31,800 nt of DNA, taken from NCBI GenBank assembly GCA_964644845.1, contig CAZXXS010000050.1:1-31800 (forward strand), read 5' to 3'. The notes below the pieces were generated by a model. The model was given only the letters and a program-made list of their open reading frames with translations. It did no database searches and was not told the DNA's origin. Both the position numbers and the translations under genes were made by a program. This DNA is from Geothermovivens sp964644845 (GTDB lineage Bacteria > Zhuqueibacterota > Zhuqueibacteria > Oleimicrobiales > Geothermoviventaceae). Below, in pieces: positions 24,765-31,800 of the stretch (its first letter is position 1; every line of letters starts with the position of its first letter).

Positions 24765-25778
24765 CTACGAAGCGCGCACAACCTCCCCCACGACGTAACT
24801 CACTTCGTCGACGGCCTTGAGTGCCTCCTGCAACTTGTTGGCATCTTGTCTTCGCACGACGAAAATCAATCCAATTCCCAGATTGAACGTTTGGCGCATT
24901 TCCGTCTCGGGCACCTCACCGATGCTGCGAATGAGCCCAAAAATCGCCGGTTCAGGCCACTTTCCCCAAAAGATTTCCAGAGCCAGTCCGTCCGGCAAAA
25001 GGCGGCGCGTGTTGCCCACAATGCCGCCACCCGTGACGTGAGAAATTCCCACTACTCCTCCGGCTCCCAGTGCTGCCTCGATGGCCCGCTTGTACGAGCG
25101 GTGGATTTTCAACAATTCTTCACCGAGGGGCCCATCCAGCCCATCGGGCACGCTGTCGACGGAGAGCCCGCCAAGTTCAAACAGCACTTTGCGAGCAAGC
25201 GAGTACCCGTTTGTGTGAAGTCCCGTCGAAGGCAGACCGACCAGCACGTCGCCAGCCCGGATCCCAGTGCCGTCTACAATCTGCTCTCGGTCCACCACAC
25301 CGACGATGGTCCCGGCCAGATCGTACTCTCCAGGCGGGTACATGTCCGGCATTTCCGCCGTCTCCCCACCGATCAGGGCACAATCGTTTTCTTTGCAGGC
25401 CTTCGCGAGCCCCCAAACGACCTGCTCCACAACGTCCGGTTCCAGGTGTCCCGTGGCAAAGTAGTCCAGAAAAAACAAAGGCCGGGACCCGGACGTCATG
25501 ATGTCGTTGACGCAGTGATTGACCAGGTCCTGGCCCACTGTGTTGTGTCTGTTCATCGCAAATGCGATTTTCAGTTTTGTGCCCACCCCGTCCACAGAGG
25601 CAGTCAACACCGGTCGTTGCAGGTCGGGAAAGCTGCCGTCGAAAAACGCCGCGAAAAGCCCCACATCCTTGAGCACCCGCGGACCGTGCGTTTGCGCAAC
25701 CAGTTGCTTAATCGTCTTCAAGGAACGATCGGCCGCGTCCAGGTCCACGCCCGCGTCTTTGTAGGTAAGGCCTCCCAT
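24765..25778 (-). CDS. purM: Phosphoribosylformylglycinamidine cyclo-ligase (AIR synthetase)
   Basis: A 337-residue PurM, the fifth step of de novo purine synthesis (FGAM plus ATP to AIR). TYKDAGVDLDAADRSLKTIK is the N-terminus, ASVDGVGTKLKIA the ATP-binding loop, and GQDLVNHCVNDI and ALIGGETAEMPDMYPPGEYD the family signatures. ISHVTGGGIVGNTRRLLPDG and NLGIGLIFVV complete the C-terminal domain. ATG 25778 shares one base with the DUF4416 stop (TGATG), so translation is probably coupled. No other pur gene is visible in the window. Confidence 0.97.
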   Translation of the reverse strand: MGGLTYKDAGVDLDAADRSLKTIKQLVAQTHGPRVLKDVGLFAAFFDGSFPDLQRPVLTASVDGVGTKLKIAFAMNRHNTVGQDLVNHCVNDIMTSGSRPLFFLDYFATGHLEPDVVEQVVWGLAKACKENDCALIGGETAEMPDMYPPGEYDLAGTIVGVVDREQIVDGTGIRAGDVLVGLPSTGLHTNGYSLARKVLFELGGLSVDSVPDGLDGPLGEELLKIHRSYKRAIEAALGAGGVVGISHVTGGGIVGNTRRLLPDGLALEIFWGKWPEPAIFGLIRSIGEVPETEMRQTFNLGIGLIFVVRRQDANKLQEALKAVDEVSYVVGEVVRAS

Positions 25779-26344
25779 CAGGCGTCGACCCCGTACGCCT
25801 CGCCCAGCACGCGGCGATCTTCCTTCTCCAGCCTCACGTAGACCTCACGCACCCGTTCGAAGAAATCCAGAGCGAGCCTTGCCTTGTAATCCGGGTAAGT
25901 CCAGTCGTTGAACTGAAACCGTCCGTGCCGGTAGCGCAACTGTACGTCCGCGTAGATTCCGCGGCCCAGATACACCCTGTGGTCGAAGTTCTTCGTCGTG
26001 GAAAGCACCAGCTTCGAGAACTCCAGGTAACCGGGATCGAGATTGACCCGTCTGCGGCCTGCGACCCTGAAGGTGTCTTCGATCGCCATCGCCTCGTGTT
26101 TCAGAGCAACCAGCGCATCTGGTTCGATTAGCTTACCAAAAGCGACGAAGAATTTCGACAGCTCTGGACCCATTTCGTCCCGGTAGTAATCCGTGTAGGT
26201 ACTGAAATCGTAAGCCTCCGACCGCTCGACCACAGGCCCGACCACCTTCGCAAACCGTTCCACAGCGTCGCTGGCCGCGCCGGAGTCTTTGTACGTAACG
26301 GCCAGGATGGGCATCACCTTCACGACCGGTCGCAACTGGCCCAT
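25778..26344 (-). CDS. DUF4416 family protein
   Basis: A 188-residue cytoplasmic protein of the DUF4416 family, whose function is unknown. Typical features are VVERSEAYDFSTYTDYYRDE (the first part resembles a short substrate loop), MGPELSKFFVAFGKLIEP, RRVNLDPGYLEFSKLVLSTT, RVYLGRGIYADVQLRYRHGR and the C-terminal TYPDYKARLALDFFERVRE. I chose ATG 26344 (MGQLRPVVKV) because GAGG lies six bases upstream; the longer frame adds nine unlikely residues. It is the first gene after the promoter at 26466-26494 and is directly coupled to purM. Confidence 0.88.
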   Translation of the reverse strand: MGQLRPVVKVMPILAVTYKDSGAASDAVERFAKVVGPVVERSEAYDFSTYTDYYRDEMGPELSKFFVAFGKLIEPDALVALKHEAMAIEDTFRVAGRRRVNLDPGYLEFSKLVLSTTKNFDHRVYLGRGIYADVQLRYRHGRFQFNDWTYPDYKARLALDFFERVREVYVRLEKEDRRVLGEAYGVDA

Positions 26345-26411
26345 TCTGCACCTCTTAAACTGAAAGCTCAAGTGTTTCGGCCAGCCAGGACAACCGGCCC
26401 GAAAAGCACGA

Positions 26412-26428
26412 CTGGCCCACCGGGCCAG
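26412..26428 (-). promoter_or_regulatory. Leader hairpin upstream of DUF4416-purM
   Basis: CTGGCCC (26412-26418), loop ACC and GGGCCAG (26422-26428) form a perfect 7-bp stem in the predicted untranslated leader, between the promoter at 26466-26494 and ATG 26344. It could affect expression of DUF4416-purM. Neither strand has a proper terminator U-tract. Confidence 0.4.
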
Positions 26429-26465
26429 CGCATTTTCTTAAGCGTGTCTCTTTTTGAGCCGACGA

Positions 26466-26494
26466 AATATCACAAAATGGCCCCAAAAAGTCAA
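26466..26494 (-). promoter_or_regulatory. Sigma70-like promoter for DUF4416-purM
   Basis: On the minus strand, TTGACT (26489-26494) and GATATT (26466-26471) are separated by exactly 17 bp. They match the -35 consensus at five of six positions and the -10 at four of six, inside the most AT-rich stretch of the region. The start codon of the DUF4416 gene lies about 115 bases downstream. Confidence 0.65.
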
Positions 26495-27131
26495 GGGAAA
26501 ACGGGGTCCAGGATTCCCCGGCTCTCCAACGCGATTCGCCGGACACCCCAGGAGCGCCTGGTCCCTTCTGGTGAAAGTTTCTCCAGGCCAGGCTCGAAGC
26601 TTTGCGGATCGTTGGGCGCACCTGTTGGCGTGAGTCGTAAAGAATGGACGACCGGGACACAATCCAAAAGGTTTGCTCTTATCTGCGCCTGCAAGCGAGG
26701 CCAGCCCACAGCGTACCCCAAACCTGTCGCTTGCGCCGCGCTCACGAGCAGCTACCAGCCGCTCGTCACCGTGTCCACCTGTGTACCCGGAGGAAGGTTC
26801 CCGAAGAGAAGCTGTGGGATGCCGGCCCTCTCGGTCGAGAGGAAGTCAGGTTCTGGATTCAGGTGTTCCCCCGCACTCGTGTCACCGGCCAACACTACAC
26901 GTCGAACGAAGCAGTGATCTTTCTGCTGGGACAAAGGCGCAACTTCCGGTCCGCCGAAGTAGGGTGCCTTTTGCGGCGACCGTGCCTTTTCCGTGTCCCC
27001 GCCCCTTCTTGAGCCTGCAATTCTCCCACTTCGGCGCCCGGGAACACGTTTGTCCAGGTCGCACAAGCATCGACAGCCGCAACAAGTCCGACGAGCCAAG
27101 AGGTCCTCGCCGGGTCAGATCGGTGTCACTC

Positions 27132-27161
27132 AAAAAAGCTTTCCTCAGGCCAGAAGTTTTT
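27132..27161. terminator. Possible bidirectional terminator (imperfect)
   Basis: An A-run, AGCTTTCCTCAGGCCAGAAG and a T-run form an imperfect inverted repeat, so each strand reads a weak stem ending in T5-T6. It lies about 700 bp past the methionine-synthesis gene stop. The stem has a bulge and mismatches, so this is tentative. Confidence 0.25.
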
Positions 27162-27254
27162 CCCAACCCCAATCTGAGCTGTGTCCCTGGGAGCACGCCC
27201 CGGGAAGAAGCCGGAACGTCAAACGCGGACCCTGTGTCAGCTCCCGTAGACCAG

Positions 27255-27563
27255 CTACTTGGTACTGTACCGCCCCGACCCGCCCGGTGGGTCCAGACAC
27301 GAGCGGTTCCTGACCCTCCGCCGCAGCGTAGCGTACACCGCCACCCGCTCCACCGAGCCAAGCAGTTTCTCGGTCCTGTTGGGGCTGAACACAATCCTCG
27401 GAAGGATCAGTGCTTCTGGCTCAAGCTGTGCTTCGTTCAGGGCAATGCCGATTCTCTTCAGGCGCAGCCTCACGCCACGCACGATGCATCCACAGCCCGG
27501 ACCGAAAAAACTGGGCAAGACCTGAGGTTGTTTCTGCCCTGGATGACGCCCACCCCGGATCAC
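27255..27563 (-). pseudogene. Possible decayed gene fragment
   Basis: A 102-codon minus-strand frame without an obvious ribosome binding site. Its second half (for example LRLKRIGIALNEAQLEPEAL and KLLGSVERVAVYATLRRRV) has a balanced amino-acid and codon mix like the window's real genes. The first part does not. I recognise no family. It could be the tail of a decayed gene, a small real gene, or chance. Confidence 0.2.
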
Positions 27564-27857
27564 GCACCGGGTCCGTGGCCCCCACTACCTCGCCCTTCAA
27601 CGCCTCAGATTCGGGAAAACGCTTCGCCCCTCTTTCGGAGCCCATTACGCCCAGTCACCAGTCCTACGGTTTCCGTCTTGCGAGCCGCGCACTCGCGCGG
27701 GCTAAGGGAAGCCGTTCCTACCCCCTGTGGGTCCCCGGGGGAAAACCCCAAAAGCCGAAAGCTCGGTCTTACCGTTTCCGTCGCCCTGCCGCGCTGATCC
27801 GAACTCACCGTGGCCTTCCGTTCGCTCCAAATCAAGTCCACACGCCAAACGCGTTGG

Positions 27858-29723
27858 CTACTCCTCCTCCTCCTTCACCACCTTAGCCACTTCAATGGCC
27901 ATTTCCACACGGTTGAACGGCGGCATCAGGTAGACACCGTCTACTTCATCTTTTGCCTCAAGCAGAATTTCGCGACCGATGGCAATCCCCTCTTCCAGAC
28001 CTCGATCACCCGCCTTCCGCATCCGCTCCCTCAGATGCTCGGGGATCACCATCTCAGGGATCTCGTTGTGCAGAAATTCTGCGTGCTTGTAGTTGCGCAG
28101 CGGAAGGATGCCGAGGAAAATCGGGACACCCAGCGGTCTTGCGCGCACCAGGAACCGCTCCAGCAGTTTGAGATCAAACAATGGCTGCGTGAACACGAAT
28201 TGGGCACCGTTTTCTACTTTCTGCACGAGCCGGTCCATTTCCTGCTCGAAATCCACCGATGCCGGGTTCGCGCCCACGCCAATCGTGAACGACGTCGGTT
28301 GCTCGGTGGGTCTTCCGGTGAGATCCATGCCCTGGTTCAGCAGGTGAATCAGATGAACAAGACCGATCGAGTCTACGTCGAACACGCCCGTTGCGTTTGG
28401 GTAGTCGCCCATCACAGGAGGATCGCCGGTCACCGCAAGAATCATCCGAATGCCCAGCGCGTGCGCACCAATCAGCTCGCTCTGCAGGCCAATCAGGTTG
28501 CGATCCCGGCAAGACATGTGCAGGATCACATCGATGCCCACGTCCTCGTGCACCAAGTGCGCCAACGCCAACGGGCTCATTCTCGGTCGTGCGAGCGGGC
28601 TGTCGGCGATGTTGATGGCGTCCACACCCGCCGCTTTCAGCCGTAGCGCTCCCTGGATCACCCGAGTCGGATCAAAACCCTTGGGGGGATCCAGCTCCAC
28701 ACTCACCAGGAATTCCTTCCCAAGCCGTTGAGCAAAAGCCGTCCCGGCTTCGACCGGCTGTTCTTTTCGCGCCTCTTCTGGTTCCACAACCAGCAGGCTC
28801 GCTTTTCGCTTGCGGGGGACAGGCTTCAGGTCTTTCACGGCTCTGGCGATTGCCGCCGTGTGTTCGGGCGTCGTTCCACAGCAACCGCCAACGATGTTTG
28901 CCCCCGCCTGCGCAAATCGGCGCGCGTACTCCGCAAAGTAGTCCGGTGAACTCAGGTAAATGTAGCGTCCACCCACGAGCCGGGGCAGTCCAGCGTTCGG
29001 CTGGGCCGACAGGAAAGCATCCGTCACTGCCGCCATGGCCTCGAGAACGTCGTAAATGACCTGGGGCCCCACGCTGCAATTCGCTCCCACCACAGTTGCT
29101 CCGAGATCCGTAAGCTGCCGCGCGACCTCGCGCGGTTTGTCGCCAACGATTGTCTTACCTTCCTCGGTAAACGACATTTGAGCAATGATTGGCAGGTCCG
29201 TTACCTCACGTGCGGCCTCGAGTGCAACAGAGATCTCGCGCAGGTCTCCGAACGTCTCCAGGATGATCAGGTCTACACCACCCTCCACGAGTCCCTCGAT
29301 CTGCTCCTTGAATGCTGCCCGTGCCTCCTCCTTCGTTACCACGCCCACCGGGGCCAGAGGCTTGCCGAGGGGGCCTACCGATCCGGCCACCCAGGCGGAA
29401 TCGCCCGCTTCCTGTCGTGCGATCTCTGCACCCGCCCGAGCGATTTCTCTGGCCTGCTTCTCAAGCCCGTGCGACGCAAGCTTGAATCGATTCGACCCGA
29501 ATGTGTTCGTCTCGATGATCTCCGCACCTGCGGCCAGGTAGTCTTTGTGTACCTCACGGACGACCTCGGGGCTTTGCAGGTTCAGGGCGTCGAAACAGTG
29601 CTGAAACGCAACGCCACGTGCGTAGAGCAGCGTACCCATGGCCCCGTCGGCCACAACGATGCGTGTTTTCAACGCATCCAGAAGCTTTTGTGCGTGTTCC
29701 CGTCGACCTTCCATCGTGTTCAT
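27858..29723 (-). CDS. Bifunctional homocysteine S-methyltransferase / methylenetetrahydrofolate reductase
   Basis: A 621-residue fusion. Residues about 1-300 form a homocysteine S-methyltransferase barrel: VVADGAMGTLLYARGV, ETNTFGSNRFKL, and the zinc cysteines in GANCSVGP and GGCCGTTPEH. Residues about 330-615 form a MetF-type reductase: VSVELDPPKGFD, INIADSPLARPRMSP, HMSCRDRNLIGLQSELIGA, ILAVTGDPPVMGDYPNATGV and IGVGANPAS. It resembles YitJ-type proteins and should couple reduction of methylene-THF with methionine formation. It lacks the cobalamin-binding and reactivation modules of MetH. I chose ATG 29723; AGGAGG lies 13 bases upstream, rather far, and the Met three codons in is an alternative. 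The MBL hydrolase gene lies 102 bp upstream. Confidence 0.93.
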   Translation of the reverse strand: MNTMEGRREHAQKLLDALKTRIVVADGAMGTLLYARGVAFQHCFDALNLQSPEVVREVHKDYLAAGAEIIETNTFGSNRFKLASHGLEKQAREIARAGAEIARQEAGDSAWVAGSVGPLGKPLAPVGVVTKEEARAAFKEQIEGLVEGGVDLIILETFGDLREISVALEAAREVTDLPIIAQMSFTEEGKTIVGDKPREVARQLTDLGATVVGANCSVGPQVIYDVLEAMAAVTDAFLSAQPNAGLPRLVGGRYIYLSSPDYFAEYARRFAQAGANIVGGCCGTTPEHTAAIARAVKDLKPVPRKRKASLLVVEPEEARKEQPVEAGTAFAQRLGKEFLVSVELDPPKGFDPTRVIQGALRLKAAGVDAINIADSPLARPRMSPLALAHLVHEDVGIDVILHMSCRDRNLIGLQSELIGAHALGIRMILAVTGDPPVMGDYPNATGVFDVDSIGLVHLIHLLNQGMDLTGRPTEQPTSFTIGVGANPASVDFEQEMDRLVQKVENGAQFVFTQPLFDLKLLERFLVRARPLGVPIFLGILPLRNYKHAEFLHNEIPEMVIPEHLRERMRKAGDRGLEEGIAIGREILLEAKDEVDGVYLMPPFNRVEMAIEVAKVVKEEEE

Positions 29724-29825
29724 CCCGCCTTTGCGTCCTCCTGTCACATTTTGCGCCGCACCACCTCGCCCCTCCGCTAAGCCAACCGCGCCCTACGGCT
29801 GTCTCGTGCCACGTCGAGGCTACCT

Positions 29826-30482
29826 TTACAACGGACTTGCGAGATCGGTCAGAAAGGGATTACTTCGCCGTTCCTCACCTACCGTGGTTTCGGGACCGTG
29901 ACCCGGGTACAGGCGCCAGTCGTCCCCAAGCCCAAGCACTACCCGCCGGATGGATGCCATCAGCGTCTCCGTGGAACCGCCAGGCAGATCCGTGCGTCCC
30001 ACCGAGCCGCGGAAAATCAAGTCACCAACCCACGCCTGCCTGCCCGCCTCGTCCAAAAAACACACTCCGTCTGGACTGTGACCTGGCGTGAACCGTACCA
30101 CAAGTCCACCTGAACCGACTGCGATCTCTTGCCCGTCGGTGAGTGCGTTCACATTTTCCGGCACCCGCGGTCTGTCCAGCCCAAACAGCTGTGCCTGCAC
30201 CGGCAAAACCTGTAGCAACTCTTGCGCCGCCGGGTGAGCCTTTACAACAACGCCCGCCGCCGCTGAAAGGTCCGCCGCTGCTGCTGCGTGGTCGATGTGG
30301 GCGTGCGTGAGGTAGATTCCTCGCAGCTCAACATTTAAGCGCCTCACTGTCTGGAGGATCCTCGGTACATCCCCGCCGGGGTCAACAACGACGGCTTCTC
30401 CGCCCACACGGTCGTACAACACGTAACAATTCACGGCCATCGGTCCCACGACCAGCCTCACCACCCGAAGCGCTTTCGCCAC
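29826..30482 (-). CDS. MBL-fold metallo-hydrolase (glyoxalase II-like)
   Basis: A 218-residue metallo-beta-lactamase-fold enzyme of the YcbL/glyoxalase II-like group. The metal motif is THAHIDHAAAAADL (H-x-H-x-D-H). The second His is in FTPGHSPDGVCF, the bridging Asp in WVGDLIFRGSVGRTDLPGG, and the last His in LYPGHGPETTVGEER, so all ligands are present. Likely substrates are thioesters such as hydroxyacyl-glutathione or analogues, but this is not certain. I chose GTG 30482 (VAKALRVVRL) because GGGAGG lies six bases upstream; the longer frame's 12 extra residues lack this. It is the first gene after the repeat array. Confidence 0.92.
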   Translation of the reverse strand: MAKALRVVRLVVGPMAVNCYVLYDRVGGEAVVVDPGGDVPRILQTVRRLNVELRGIYLTHAHIDHAAAAADLSAAAGVVVKAHPAAQELLQVLPVQAQLFGLDRPRVPENVNALTDGQEIAVGSGGLVVRFTPGHSPDGVCFLDEAGRQAWVGDLIFRGSVGRTDLPGGSTETLMASIRRVVLGLGDDWRLYPGHGPETTVGEERRSNPFLTDLASPL

Positions 30483-30636
30483 CCTGCTCCTCCCTACCTC
30501 GGTCAAGCTGACACCCACACCTTCGCTGTTCTGTCCTTCTCAACGCGCCCCCGCGCCTCGTGCGCATCCTGTGCGCACAGCAAACTTCGTCCAGCTCCTC
30601 CGTCAATTCCTGCGCGATTCCTCCCCGGCGCCCAAA

Positions 30637-30665
30637 TAAATTTAGTCTTTTGTGCCGAACTTCAA
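30637..30665 (-). promoter_or_regulatory. Possible weak promoter for the MBL gene
   Basis: A short AT-rich island on the minus strand has TTGAAG (30660-30665), followed 15-17 bp later by TAAATT or AATTTA. The -35 is fair but the -10 match is poor. It would give a leader of about 150 bases before GTG 30482. Confidence 0.3.
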
Positions 30666-30689
30666 ACGGAAATTCGCTCTTCTTCGTGG

Positions 30690-31800
30690 GGATCCAATCC
30701 TAGGGCTACTCGAAAGAAAACGCCCCCCTAAGGGGGCTTGGGTCCGCCGCACAGGAACACAACTGCGCCCCGTCGGCTCAGCGAAGTCCAGCTGGCTTCA
30801 GGCTGGTTTCGGTCCCTCACGGTCCGCGACTTCAGTCCCCGGCGGGCCGAGCCAGAGACCGTGCTCTGAACACCGTTCCCAGAACAACGCTCCCCCGCCC
30901 CGGGGATGCAATCCCCGGGCTACTTGAAGAAGACGCCCCCTCAAGGGGGCTTAGGTCCGCCGCACAGGAACACTACTACGTCCCGTCGGCTCAGGGAGGT
31001 CGGACCGGCTTCAGGCCGGTTTCGGTCCCGCACGGCCCGGGACTTCAATCCCCGGCAGGCCGAGCTAAAAACCGTGTCCCGAAAAGTGTTCCCCGAACAA
31101 CGCTCCCCCGCCCGGGCATGCAATCCCCGGGCTACGCGCAAACAGGCGCCGCCTGAAGGCGGCTTGCTCAAAGCGCTGCAAGGCTGCACGGCAACGCCTT
31201 CCCGGCGCGTTAGCCGACGCGAAACCACCCTCGCGCCCGGTACCGAGGATTACCCCCAGCAAGTGGAACCGGCTTCAGGCCGGTTTCCAGCTGACGCAGC
31301 CGGGGACCTTCAGTCCCCGGCAGGCCGAGCTGCAAACCGTGTTCAGAACAGCGTTGCCACGACAACGCTACCCGCCCGGGGATCAAATCCCCGGGCTACC
31401 TGAAGAACACGCCCCCTCAAGGGGGCTTAGGTCCACCGCACAGGAACACTACTACGTCCCGTCGGTTCAGGGAGGTCGGACCGGCTTCAGGCCGGTTTCC
31501 ACCTGACGTAGCCGGGGACGTTCAGTCCCCGGCAGGCCCCGCCACAAACCGTGTTCAGAACAGCGTTGCCACGACAGCGCTACCCCGCCCGAGGATCAAA
31601 TCCCCGGGCTATTTGAAGAAGACGCCCCCTCAAGGGGGCTTGGGTCCGCCGGACAGGAACACAACAGCGCCCCGTCGGCTCAGGGAGGTCCAACTGGCTT
31701 CAGGCCGATTTGCACCTGACGTAGCCGGGGACGTTCAGTCCCCGGCAGGCCCCGCCACAAACCGTGTTCAGAACAGCGTTGCCACGACAGCGCTACCCCG
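30690..31800. repeat. Tandem array of ~213-bp composite palindromic repeats (five copies, continues past edge)
   Basis: Five head-to-tail units are anchored by GGGCTAC/T at 30703, 30917, 31129, 31393 and 31606, giving periods of 214, 212, 264 and 213 bp. The last copy runs off the window. A full unit holds four hairpins separated by conserved spacers. In copy 2 the first is CCCGGGGAT/ATCCCCGGG (30899-30919) and the second GCCCCC/GGGGGC (30935-30950). The third is ACCGGC/GCCGGT (31004-31020). The fourth is GCCGGGGAC/GTCCCCGGC, best seen at 31299-31321. Conserved spacer text includes ACAGGAACAC and CGTCGG. Copy 1 is degenerate and copy 3 is longer and more diverged. It is not a CRISPR: the unit is too long and there are no unique spacers. 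Frames through it are artefacts. Confidence 0.9.

Larger units (their letters stand above)
26345..27857. other. 1.5-kb region without a convincing gene
   Basis: No frame on either strand shows a recognisable protein or a ribosome binding site with a start. The longest open plus-strand frame (26673-27797) is Pro/Ser/Arg-rich and looks like antisense composition. A minus-strand frame at 27255-27563 has a more protein-like end (see its entry). The DUF4416 promoter lies at 26466-26494. A CTGGCCC/GGGCCAG hairpin at 26412-26428 falls in the leader. An imperfect inverted repeat with T-runs on both strands lies at 27132-27161. I found no tRNA, tmRNA, RNase P or SRP signature by eye. Confidence 0.6.

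Noticed and set aside
27721..27770. Intrinsic terminator after the methionine fusion gene
   Set aside because: Only 4-bp stems (CCGA/TCGG and GGGG/CCCC) with short T-runs; too weak to call.
26673..27797. 374-residue plus-strand open frame in the gene-free region
   Set aside because: It is Pro/Ser/Arg-rich with no domain, helix pattern or ribosome binding site, like the other antisense frames of this C-rich strand.
30906..31403. 165-residue plus-strand frame through the repeat array
   Set aside because: It consists only of repeat units whose ~213-bp period is a multiple of three, so long frames arise by chance; it has stops at unit junctions and no start signal.
30690..31800. CRISPR array
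   Set aside because: Repeat units are ~213 bp with conserved interiors. There are no short direct repeats with unique spacers and no cas genes in the window.
1..31800. tRNA, rRNA, insertion sequences or phage genes
   Set aside because: No TpsiC-type arm with matching acceptor stem, no rRNA-like stretch, and no transposase, integrase or capsid motifs found on either strand by eye.

Overview
The window reads as a single-strand block of a bacterial chromosome. I support 28 protein genes, and all are transcribed right to left (minus strand). GC content is moderately high, the coding strand is purine-rich, and GTG and TTG starts are common beside GGAGG-type ribosome binding sites. Several proteins carry lipoprotein or Sec signal peptides, and PlsY and GpsA are present, so the organism is a bacterium, probably a diderm. 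The mix of DUF4416, DUF72, DUF1080, bacterial AsnRS and a fused homocysteine methyltransferase/MTHFR is compatible with an uncultured FCB-type or thermophilic lineage. The sequence alone does not place it in a phylum. I see no tRNA, rRNA, transposase, integrase or phage gene.

Layout in transcription order, from the right edge. (1) 30690-31800: a tandem array of about 213-bp composite palindromic units, running off the window. (2) 29826-30482 and 27858-29723: an MBL-fold hydrolase, then a homocysteine methyltransferase/methylenetetrahydrofolate reductase fusion. (3) 26345-27857: about 1.5 kb with no convincing gene, holding one good sigma70-like promoter at its left end. (4) 22137-26344: DUF4416, purM, plsY, gpsA and a tandem universal stress protein, with short gaps or overlaps. 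(5) 18925-21698: asnS, a TIGR00725/SLOG protein, acylphosphatase and apt. (6) 12935-18658: ROK sugar kinase, small membrane protein, DUF72 protein, D-cysteine desulfhydrase-type PLP enzyme, alpha/beta-hydrolase-like lipoprotein and a GHMP sugar kinase. (7) 9486-12862: a lone two-domain sugar ABC ATPase, an alpha/beta hydrolase, a half-size DUF350 protein and a lytic transglycosylase lipoprotein. (8) 1-9341: an exported carbohydrate block. It has a DUF1080 protein, a DUF3748 beta-propeller lipoprotein, a GH67-like hydrolase, a small Ig-like lipoprotein, a GH32/43-like beta-propeller protein and a GH38 family protein cut by the left edge.

How the parts work together. Blocks 4 and 5 are mostly housekeeping (purines, phospholipid, tRNA charging, salvage). 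Blocks 6 to 8 lean towards carbohydrate use: two sugar kinases, a sugar-type ABC ATPase and a set of exported glycan-binding or glycan-cleaving proteins. No permease, SusC/D pair or sugar regulator lies inside the window. The items most worth a second look are the palindromic repeat array (with a compensatory stem change in one copy), the GH38 protein that appears to lack its nucleophile aspartate, the alpha/beta-hydrolase-like lipoprotein that has lost its serine and histidine, and the 1.5-kb orphan region.
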